A DNA stretch of 64,000 nucleotides, from NCBI GenBank assembly GCA_013339895.1, contig JABACO010000016.1:6340814-6404813 (forward strand). Reading direction: 5' to 3'. The position numbers and the translations under genes were made by a program. This DNA is from Ephydatia muelleri (taxonomy: Eukaryota; Porifera; Demospongiae; Spongillida; Spongillidae). Of this stretch, positions 12,001-24,000 are shown piece after piece. The number at the start of each line of letters is the position of its first letter. The stretch's first letter is position 1. Below the pieces are notes generated by a model. The model was not told the DNA's origin, did no database searches, and saw only the letters and a program-made list of their open reading frames with translations.

Positions 12001-15000
12001 TTAGGTCTAGCTACACACTTTTAAAATACTTAACATTAGAATGTTTTGTATTGAAAACATGTTGATGTGCCATGCATATGCATTAGCAATTAGCAGGGCA
12101 TAAGGCAGAATTGTTAATTCACCTTATACTTCATTTATTGGAATGGAAACAGTTTGAATTTGGGCACAACATATTGGATTATCATTATTATTTACTTTCA
12201 ACAGGGGGACTTTGTTGGAGAGGAGGCATATCTCATAAATGACGCTGGCAAGAGAATGAGGCTGCGCCGTAGCCAGTTTGATGCTCTCTTCGTCCAATGG
12301 GCTACTACTGCTCACCTGAACACACTGCATGCCTGGATTAATAACCTTCAGGTTAGCACACCTGTCAAGTACAAATCCTTCTCACCATCCCTAATATGTA
12401 CCCACCTAAAATGCATATTGATGCCTTCCACTTGCTGCCTCCAGTCTTGCATGATCAGCACTAAGCACATGCATACCTGAATTGAGAGATTTCCTAACTA
12501 CAAATAGCCACGAGCATTGAGTGTTCCCTTAACAAAAGAAATTGTGTTCTGGAGTAACAAGCATGTACCTTTCAATATACCTAGAACATACTAAGGTGTA
12601 TTGAAAGCATGTATACCCTAGAGGCCTCGGGAATGCAGTGTAACATCTTAAAAGTAGTAGGTAGGGGAGGGACAACAGTTGCTTCATGTGGACAGCAATT
12701 CCATGCATCAGCTCTCAGATCTTCTTGTGCCTCACTTTGCTGGAACGAGTTGAGAAAGGAAGGACGAGTCAGAGAGGGGAGGCAGACCGTTACTGTACAT
12801 GTATATATGTACATGTATATATGACATGTGCTGTAGCACGTTTGATGGTCAATATCTACTCACCTTAGGTGGATAATCATATACCACACACAAACAATCC
12901 CATCATACTTCATACATGGCCACAGCCAGAGGCTATAGTTTCAAGGCATGGTATGTTGCCACTGTACTAATATTTGTGCTCTGCATCTGTGCATTGAAAT
13001 TGCCTGTACATGTCATATAAAGTGTGAATGTTATGCTCAATGTACTTAATTTGAAATATCATGTTCTAGTTGTTCTTGTTTTCTTGCAGCGCCTAAACCA
13101 TTCCTCGAGGGCACAGTGATCCCTCGGAAAGGGGCAGCATGGTGGTGGACTTGCTGTTCAGTGAGTGCAAGGTTCTGGAAAATGCTGTCTTACCATACAC
13201 TAATGCTCTGTTGTGCCTTTGCACGTAAATATTTTACTACATTTGATCTGAGAATTTTTCCTCTTTGATCAAATGTAATAATTAAATGAAGTGAAAAGTA
13301 TGATTATGATGGTTATGTAAGGACGCTAGACAATGATGGCAGTACATCTATATCATCCACATGTTACATTTGATTACAGTGAATCTGACGTGAAAAAAGC
13401 CAGTTTTGGTAGTCTTTTTCTTTGTTCAATGAATGGGGATGTATGCAATATAATAGTGATGCTATTTGAGATATACAGTAGTGCTCTCTAGCCTAGAATA
13501 GCAGCCATATCTGTGTAGGGGACCGTTCAATTGATACTTTTTAACACATTGGATTACGAATGAGCTTGGAAATATACTGAAATGGGGGAATGCAAGTATG
13601 TATTACACACATGTAAACCCTGTGCTAAGATTTCTGCTTGCTGTTATTGTATCTGCAAACAATAGATCTTTTATTTGTGTGGCGTGTGGGGATGGAAGGC
13701 AACGTGGTAGGGACGAGAGTGTTAGTGGGAGGTAGAGATGAATGACAGGCCAGTGTTAGTGGGAGGTAGAGATGAATTACAAGCCAGTGTTAGTGGGAGG
13801 TAGGGATGAATGACAGGCCAGTGTTAGTGGGAATGACAGGCCAGTGTTAGTGGGAGGTAGGGATGAATGACAAGCCAGTGTTAGTGGGAGGTAGAGATGA
13901 ATGACAAGCCAGTGTTAGTGGGAATGACAGGCCTGTGTTAGTGGGAGGTAGGAATGAATGACAGGTGGGAGGTAGGGATGAATGACAGGCCAGTGTTAGT
14001 GGGAGTCATTAGATGGATATTTATTGTGCAAGCTGTTAATGACTTTTCTGAACTCATCCCATTCACAGTAATAAGTATACAATACATGTGCATCTCTCGT
14101 AATACGCATTAAAAATTTTACTGAGTAATGTTAAGTGGAAAACACAGTCCAATATCACCTTGCTGTTACATGTTGCTACATGTGTGTTCACTAGGGGGGG
14201 GGGAGGGTCATCAGGGGTGGGGTCAGTGGTTAAGCCATCATTCACCGACCATCCGTGCACTTTGTTCTTGTTCAACTCTTTACCATCAGAATGCTCCAGG
14301 TGCTAGTTCAAGAACTGGCACTGAAACTCGATATTGAGTTCATTACTTCTCTTACAGTAGTATTGGAAGCATTTTCCAACAAAGCCCCACCTGTAAGTAT
14401 GCAAGGAGATGTCTTTGATTGCGATTGTGCTTTGCATTCCTACACTATGTGTAAATACATGCACCATTGTGAACTCGTTTCAACTACATGTGTATTGTAG
14501 ATATGTTTGCATGAATATTAGACACATACAACTCCGCATGATGATTGGTATGTCTAGGTACATGTATGCATGCATGCATAGAATATGCTTGCATACATAT
14601 GTAGATGTAAGTGCATGGAGATTGGTCTAAGTTTTGTGTGCAACATGTAAATGTATAAAATTATACTTGTATATATATATGGGATCTAATGTAAGTTTCT
14701 ATAACTTTCCAGTACAAGCAAAACAAACATAACACTTGCGTTGAAGTCTATTATTATAAATTCAGTGCCGTACAACTCCATAACAGATACTCCAATTCTT
14801 AGTGTATAAGAATGGTTGTGTAGAGGACATTTCAGACTTCCAGAATATAAATAAATAAAAACATGCATTAGGTCCCTTTTGTTGCAACAATCCCATATAT
14901 ATCTATGTTATGTATCGAATGTAGATATGTATTTGCATGTGTGCACATTATTCATGCATGTAGATATGTCTGCACTATGTGCATTTCATATTTCTACAGC

Positions 15001-18000
15001 TGTGTGTACTTGTACATTACGCTCTGTGTGTATTAATATGGGTAGTTTTCATAGCAACAGCATAGATAATGTATTTGCGATCGTTTCTGCAAAAAGGAAC
15101 CTAACACTTTTTTTAATATTTCAAATTTGTTGATATTCTAGAAGTCTGAAATGTCATCTACACATTGCTTCTTATGCACTGAGAATCTGAGTTTCTGTCA
15201 AGAAGTTGTAGGGCACTGAATTTTTAATTAGACATACATTTCAAAGCAAGCGATGACATTTCTATTACACATACTGGAATTTATCATGTAGGCACTAGGT
15301 TCCTTTTTGCGGAAATGATTCCATTTATTTATACATTTTGTCTAATCAAGTTCAGCCAACCTCCATCTGATTTTAATTTAAACGCAATTATCATGCAAGC
15401 ATTATTTCATTGTTAAACCACTTTAATTAGTTTATGTCCCAAATATATGTACTGTTATTTGCACATAAATGCTTTTCTCTCATGAGTTTTGTTCTTGCAG
15501 ATGTCATGTCTATCAACTAGTTTGTGAACTGATTTTCACAGAAGTTACTTGTCTCGATGTTGCACCATGCATTATATGTAGTCCTGTTGTTTTGCAGAGC
15601 AAGATGATAGCTGAAGAAAGCAAAATGGCCAACACACCTTTGAGTCAAGAGGATATCACACAGGTAAGCGTCCTGTATTTTTTGCAACTATTGCTCAATA
15701 ATGGGCGGAGCAGATGCAGTTTGCATGTGTAGACAACTGACACCTTTGTCTTTAACAGACAAACACAACATCCACCAGGCACTATTTCAGACTGCTCCAT
15801 CTTTCACCTCTTCTAGTAAGTGCACGCACACTTACTGTACAAAATGTTGCTTGCTGTTTGCATTGCTATGGCTGTGGTCAAGTAACTGAACCCAGAGACT
15901 ATGATTCATTTATTCCATAGGTATATGTATGATTATTGTGTGTGTGTGTGGGGGGGGGGGTGGGGGGGTGGATGCACATGCCTGCTTGTAGTGGCACCTT
16001 GTAACCTGCATGTGGTATATCATTAGCTTTAGGACACTGCGTATCATTTGTTCCAATCCACCTAGGTCCACTTGACGCTAGCACTGGAGATGCCAAAGGA
16101 TGCCAAGGTTCTAAATGTACCCATTCTGGGGACCATTGTTCATGTGCTGAGCTCCTTTGCGGGACTGATTGGGAGAACCAAGGATGCAGAGATGAAGTGA
16201 GTGGAATACACTATGTTTTGGGACAGCATTAGTTGACAATTGGCTTGCAATACATTTAGTTAAACCAAAGTACTTTCATATTAATGGTCACTATGCAGTT
16301 GCATGTGCAGTGCATGTACTGTTGTAATATCTTCTAAATTTCTGTTTCACCTGCCAGGCTTGGATATTACCAGCTTGAAGATGCCTTACTTACACAGCAG
16401 GCATTGAAAGATCGTGTGCTCAATCACTATATCCAGCAGGTATGTACAGCGCTTATTATTGTGTACTATGTTTTGATTTTCAGAGTACATATGCATGCAA
16501 TCTAGCTAAAAAAATGCAACAGGGACATGGTAGGAGTTAGTTTCTCACTCATTTCACTGCTTTCTCTTATGCCATCCCACCCACCATCTCCACCACACAC
16601 CTTCCCTTATCATCCATCTTCATTACTGGCATCTAACAAACTCCAGGGTTTGATGCAGTTCTATAGTGTGGTTCTTGGCCTTGAAGTACTCGGCAATCCA
16701 GTTGGCTTCCTCAGAGGAGTAGCAGAGGGAACCAAGGGAATATTCTACCATCCAATTGAGGTGGAAATGCTACCTTTTGCATCTCTGTAACACAATGTTC
16801 CTTACAGGGAGCAGTATTGGGGCCTGATGAATTTATTGAAGGTGTTTCACTTGGAGGTAGAGAATTTGTCGGAGGAACCCTGGGTAAGTCATGCCATAAT
16901 TGTTTTATATGTGTATGGCATGTATGTGTGTGATGTCTGTATGTGTGCACATATCTGTTTGCATACATTATTTGTGTGGTTGTATGCATTTGTGTGTGTG
17001 TGCTCACTTCGGTGAGTGTGTATGTACACGTGTGCGTGTGTGTGTATGTACACGTGTGAGTGTGTGAAGGTGTGTGTGTGGTTACATGTGAAAATGCAGT
17101 ACATGTCGTTAGGTTTTGCATGCATGTCTGCAGACAAATGCATATGTGGCATGTTGTCCATAGACAGCTGGTCTTCATAACAACCTATGCTACATTTTTG
17201 AGCACCCTTCTCCCTCCCATTCACACACACGCACATATCTAGGGGGCCTTTCGGGGGTCCTTGCCCAGATGCTTGGAGTGACTGGAGATGCTATTGCAAA
17301 ACTTTCCTTTGACACGGAGCACCAGGAAAAAAGGCTCCAACGCACTGGCACCATTGGATATGCTATTGGCGGGGTTGCAAGAGTGAGTGAAGGAATGGTG
17401 TGACAAGGGGGTATCAGGATGCCAAGTGTTTGTCTTCACAGGGTGTCTTCCATGGTTTGACTGGTCTTGTTGCTGACCCCGTAAAAGGTAATACTATATA
17501 ATACATGTAATAATTATAATTATTCTTCTATGGGATCGGTTCTGCCTTAAAGGACCTAACACATACATTATAAAATTTGTAGTTCACACAATAGATATGT
17601 AACGCTTGCTGTGAAATGTAAAAATTCAGTGCCTTACATGTACAACTTCATGACAGATACCCTGATTTTCAGTGCACTGTGTAGAGCGCATTTCAGACTT
17701 CTACCATTTTTTTGAAAAAACATGGGCTAGGTAGGCACCTTTTCACGGAAACGATCCCATAATATGAGATTGTTTGGACCTAACGCATGTATTTTCAAGA
17801 TTTCAAATTATTGATATTCTAGAAGTCTGAAATGACCTCTACACATTGTTTCTTACACACCGAGAATCGGAGTATCTGTCATGGAGTTGTAAGGTGCAGA
17901 ATTTTAAATTAGCCATACATGTTAACACAAGCATTACATTTCTATTGCGCATACTGTAAATTTTATAACGTATGCGTTAGGTCTCTTTCGCGGAAACGAT

Positions 18001-21000
18001 CCCATATAATTATAATTATGATACAAAATTGTATATTTGCATACACATGGATATTCAGCGCCCACACAACACATGCTCACATACACATGGGATGTACGTA
18101 CACACATCCTATAATTTATATGTGCACTAACACAATGCATGATATGTACATGTATCATGTGAGTTATTATTTACTTGATGCGACACAAAAACAAAGGAAA
18201 ATAATAAGCACTGTTTTGCCATGTGGCTTGTTTCTATGGATGCAACATGTGTTTGTGTGTGTATACAAGTGGATAAAAGGAACTTTACAGGGGACAGGAT
18301 GGTTAGAAGCAATAGAATGAATTATAGCACATTAAGGTGTCAAACATTTCTAATCCGTTAATAGTGTACACACATGGATAATTTTAGTACAGTATGTACG
18401 TAGATAAAACATTAATCATGATGTATCATCAGGTGTGCGGAAGAAAGGTCCAATTGGCCTGTTGACTGGAACTGGTAGAGGTATAGCTGGGCTTATTACA
18501 AAGCCCACTGGGGCTATTGTGGACCTCACAAGTGCAGCCTTGATTGCCATTCAGAAGTAAGCTCATTAGTGCTTTACATAGGGTGTAATGCAGCTCAGTT
18601 GAATAGAATATTTTAGCAAGAAAAAGAGTATTGTTTTTGTGTTACATTGCTACACAGCTAGAAATGTGTGTGTATGTGTGTGTACAAGTGCACATGCCTG
18701 GAGTGTGTGCGCTCTTGATAGGTTGTTTTCATGATGGGCTTCTTCTAGGAAAATCCAGGTGGGCAGTATGGACATCGTCCAGTTTAGACCAATGAGATAC
18801 ATTGAGCCAGATAAGGTATGTTATGGATGCAAGGGACTTAGACGCAAGTCTGAGTGTGCACATGATGAAGTTGGGTGGAGATTTAGCGCCAAGTTTCATC
18901 CAATTGCCCCATTTAGGATCGGCAATCAATAATTACATTTTAACACCGGTTTTACGTAAGACACTTCTGGGGATTGCTGAGTATACAACAATTCTCTCCT
19001 CTTGTATTTGCTTATAAAACATGTATCACATGAAAGTACAATCTTTGCGAGTAAGGATGACTATTCATGTGAGGGTCAATGTTACGTGTGCCGTCAAAGT
19101 TATCGAGTTCATCATTTCAATGTAGTTTCGTACCCAGTAAGCGTAATGCTGCTTAAAATCCGCGAGACTAAAATTGTTACGTAATATTCATGTCGTCATA
19201 AGGATTCTACAAACGTCATTGATTATCGTTGCAAAGTTTGACCTCTCCGGTCCTAAGCTGCAAAGAAAGAAGGCGACTTGATAGCTCAGCACTAGCATTA
19301 ATTGGTGTGCATTCTGAGGCTGGCGCATGAATCAGGAAATACTAAACGTCGGCAAGCAAATAAAAACGTCCCTTCCTTGAAGAAAGTTCTTAATAGCTGC
19401 GAGTTGACTGGGACGAATATCAAGGGTTACCTAGACCCCCACAATCGCGTACAACCTCACTAGTCCAGCAGTATCCTCTCTTGTACTCTACATCGCTGTG
19501 TGAGATCGAACTAGTGACGTTACGCGACAGTTGCATTTTGATTAGTGCTTCAATTTTTAGAAGCAACGGATCAACTTCGTGCAACTTGTTTCCCAGACCC
19601 ACCGTACGTAGCATTATGCACATACATTATGCGATAATGCTTACGTACGATTGGGTCTGGGTAAGAGACTAATTTCAATGCGGCAGAGATAATGTATAGA
19701 TCTCTGAATGCGGTAAATGGTCCTCAGGTGCACCTTTTTTTCTGGCATGTTTCACACGATATAAAATACATCTGATAAACTGCCCAAAAGATATGGTTCA
19801 ACAACGCTCCATACTTCAGGAGATCTAGACTTCTTTTGTCTTGAAACGTCGTTCCCAGGCTTACTAATTGACCATGAATACACAATGCGGTTAATGTTTA
19901 TGTATGCACAGTATTGTACACGTACGAGACAACCTGTCGTCATGTTAACATCGAAGTAGTACGTGCAAGATGTGTTCGTTTCGTGTCTGCCATGAAATTG
20001 ATGAAGCGTGTTTGACCCAACTCACGTGATGCCGTTAGTAACCATCCATTGCTGCTTAAGCCTATTAGCTACACTTTGCTGGACTGTACATCCTCGAGCT
20101 CAGTCTGCTAACATCGAGCAATGATTAATATTGCTGCAATTGCATGAATTTATGGTGCAAGCTCCGTAGACCTGTGAAATAAAGCAAAAAGTTACTATTT
20201 AGCTGCTGCGTATGAAAAGCCATTACTGCAAGTACATGTCAATTTTTATGTATCTTACGCATTGGTAAGTCAGATCGTGTTTGGGGGAACCTCCCACCAA
20301 CATTAGTTGTACACAAAGAAGTGGTTCTCTTTAGATTCAAACAAGCTGCTTTGAAAACGGATTAGCGTATATTCTCAACGCAACATCATTTTGTAGTGTT
20401 TACACGTAGTTTTATAACCTGGATTGGCCGAATCGACAGTGGTATACAATTTTTTTTTTTCAACGCACCAATTTCTGCCATCACTCGAACCGATCAACTA
20501 TGGCCGGTTGGTTTGAGCCAGTGAAAAACCTGGTCCTCGTGCAAAAATAATCATCATAATAATAACAGCAATGACCATCAAAAGTTTCTACAAATAGTAA
20601 AGAATACGCTCGGAGGAAATTTCTACTTTTCCGAAATTGGCCAAATTTCCCTGCGTCTTACGTAAAACCGGTGTTAAAACTCTTACTGCTATAAGAAAAT
20701 AGGTAGTTCTGTTAAATTTAGTAATCAAGATGACCATTGCTAACAATGGTCAATAACAAATGAAATTACTGATTGCATGACCTATAAACATAATGGCTAA
20801 CGTTAATGTTTTTATTAATAAATTAACTAGTCAAAAGGATAAGTATAGGCAATGTAGTCCGGCGTAGCCACACTAGTTGTCGAGTCGTGCCGATTAGTTT
20901 CTGTTCATTAATTATTAACAATTATTAAATAAATTGCATTCCTCCCTAATGTTTAATTAACAGAAACTAATCGGCACAACTCGAGAATAGGCAACGATAC

Positions 21001-24000
21001 GCGAGGGTGTGGCTACGCCGGACTAGAGACAATGTATACTATATGGTACGAAGAATAGTATATTATACTGACCTGTTATTGTTATCTGGAATTATTTGTT
21101 TAATTGCTAGGGATTGGCTTATTTGTTTACATTATCATGTTAGCAAAATTTCTCAACAGTGTAATTAAATTTGTTGCTGGCTAATAATGTAAGCAATTTG
21201 CACTGAGATACTCAGTGAATTACTGACACCATGATCATTGTAGAGGATTACAATAAAAAAACAACCTTTCACTAATTAGTAGTTAGTGATTCTTCAGCAA
21301 AACTATGTGCATTTTTCCGATTGCCATAACTTAGTATACCCATGTCAGGTGCTGGTTTTTCTATATAACTGCCACAATCTGATCTTTCTGGTACTTGCAA
21401 AACTACGGCAATTACACTTACGTTGTGTGACATTGAAGATAACTAATGTGCATGTGCGCTTATTCCAACTGCGTATATATATCCATCCGTGTCTGGCTTG
21501 CAGTGTGAACAAATGTGTAATTTACTTTGCAGTTTAAATTCTCATCACCTTCATTCCAGGTCGTGCACCCCTATTCACAGCATAAAGCAGAAGGCTATGC
21601 CATCTTTGGGGTATGTGGAGCAATTGTGTTTACAAATTAATATGATGTACAAGTATAAGCATTTCCTGTATGTGAGCACTACACAGCACAATAGCATCAG
21701 AAGTGTGTACAATGCATCCATGTGTGGACGTATTCTGTTAGGGGGTTGGGACAGCGCAAAAGCTATTTAGGTTTTTTGTTCAAAAACTTCTCCGTTTATA
21801 TTCTTATCTCACACAGAAATACTGTTTAAACACAAGAAGTAGTGATGTATTGGAGATGGACACGTTTGTGGACTACGCTGAGTTAAACTCCAAGCCTCTG
21901 CGCTGTTTGATAGTCACCAGCCTGTGAGTGAACTACTTATTTTGTTGGTCTGAATGTGTTTTTTACAGAGTCCAATCCACCTGTTGCTTTACCGTATGTG
22001 TGTCATTTATGTTTACTTCATATTGTATACCATCATTTCATATACATATCACCCCATTTATATCATCTCTAATTTGGAACAACCAAATGAATGTGTTTTT
22101 GTTTTGTAGCAATCCAAGAGCTTAATCAATTTTAGATCGTACAGCACGTCATTAAATACACTTAGTTGTAAACACTGCGCATGTCCATCCTAAGAGCTAT
22201 AGCGCATGCGCTACATTATCCCCCCTCCTAGTGAATCTGTCCCTAGTCAAAAATGTTTGTTCCAAATCTGTCCGGCCGACTCCTCAGTCTTTTCGACTTT
22301 CGGAGCGGTGGCAACGTCTCCACTGGCGGCTGTTCCTGCTGATCATCCTGAGGCTCCACTTCCTGTTGCTCTGGCTCGAGATTACCCTCCTGATGATCAA
22401 TCACCAAGTTGTCATCTTCGGATTCCTCAGCATCGGATACGTCAGGTTGAGATTCCTCAGCTGCATCACGTGTTGCGGTTGTCCCCTGCTCAAATGTACC
22501 TCCCCTTGCACACGCCTTTAACCTGTCAAAATGAACAACAACTTTCTTGCGAGTGGAGTTCCTGTGTTGGATCAAATATAACACATTACTAAACACTTTA
22601 ACAACTTTATATGGGCCCTGCCAATAAGAGTGTAATTTAGCCGACTTCCCCCTGGGCACTGCAGGACAATGCAACCAAACCCATTCACCAACCCCATACG
22701 GCCTTCCCGTCCGTCTGCGGTCATGTATCATCTTCTGACGACACTGCCGCCACCCTAACCGTTCTCGCACCTCTCATACGCAATGTTCAGTCGAACTCTC
22801 AAATCCTTGCTATACTGATGTACCGGCTGGGGTGTAACAGAAGGAGGCAACCCAAACATGACATCCACCGGCAGTCTGGCCTCACGTCCAAAGAGGAGGA
22901 AATATGGCGTACACCCAGTGGACTCCTGCACACTTGTACGATAGGCTAGCATCACTGTTGGAATACAGAGGTCCCAATTTTGTTCATCCTCCCTGGCTGC
23001 AATGCTAAGCAGATCAAGTTAAGTACGATTAAAGCGTTCGACCAACCCATCAGATTGTGGGTGATAAGGTGTAGTCCTTGTCTTGTGAACTCCCAACAGC
23101 AAACACACTTCCTTAAACAGGGCAGACTCAAAATTTCTCCCCTGATCGGTGTGCAGAACATCAGGGGCTCCAAACCTGCTGACAAAATGACCCACAAACA
23201 TGTTAGCAATAGTTTTTGCTTCCATGTTAGGTATTGGAAAAGACTCAACCCATTTTGTAAAATAATCCCCTAGTACTAGAATGTACTTGTTCCCTCTATC
23301 TGTGAGTGGCAGAGGACCCAGTATGTCCATGGCTACACGCTGGAATGGGCCACCAGCCAACACCTGCTGCATTGGGGCACGATTGCTCCGTGGAGGTGAC
23401 TTCCGTGCCGCACACAATTCACAAGCTCGACACCAGTCTTCGATGTCATGACGCTGACCCGGCCAATAAAACCGGGAACGGACTTTCTCCAAAGTCTTGA
23501 ATATTCCAAGATGACCACCACTGGGAGAGCTGTGAAGTTGCTGCAAGACAGAGCCTATCGAACTCCGAGGTACTACCAACTGAAGATGTTTATTGCAACC
23601 CTTCCCCGGAACATCTTCCCACTGTCTAAACAAGACCCCATCCCGAATTACCAGGTGTTCATACTGTGCCCACAATGTCTGCAGAGTGTAACTGCCCTCA
23701 CTTGGCAAAGCAGCTGGTGGAGACGAGTTTTCTATCCAGGAAATTACTCTTTTAAGGTCAGCATCAGACCCCTGCATCTCCTTAGGGTCCTCCAGTGGCA
23801 CAACGGAGAGGGCAGCCTCAGAATGCACATCCGATCCAGACCACAAATCACCACTATTACCGGCCCCAAACGCATTGTGGAACAAACACGGTGTGACACT
23901 GCCATTGTGCATACCACATTGCTTACACTGGATCCTTGAAAGGGCGTCTGCATTGCCATGACGAAGACCTGGACGATGAATAACATCAAAATCAAATTCA

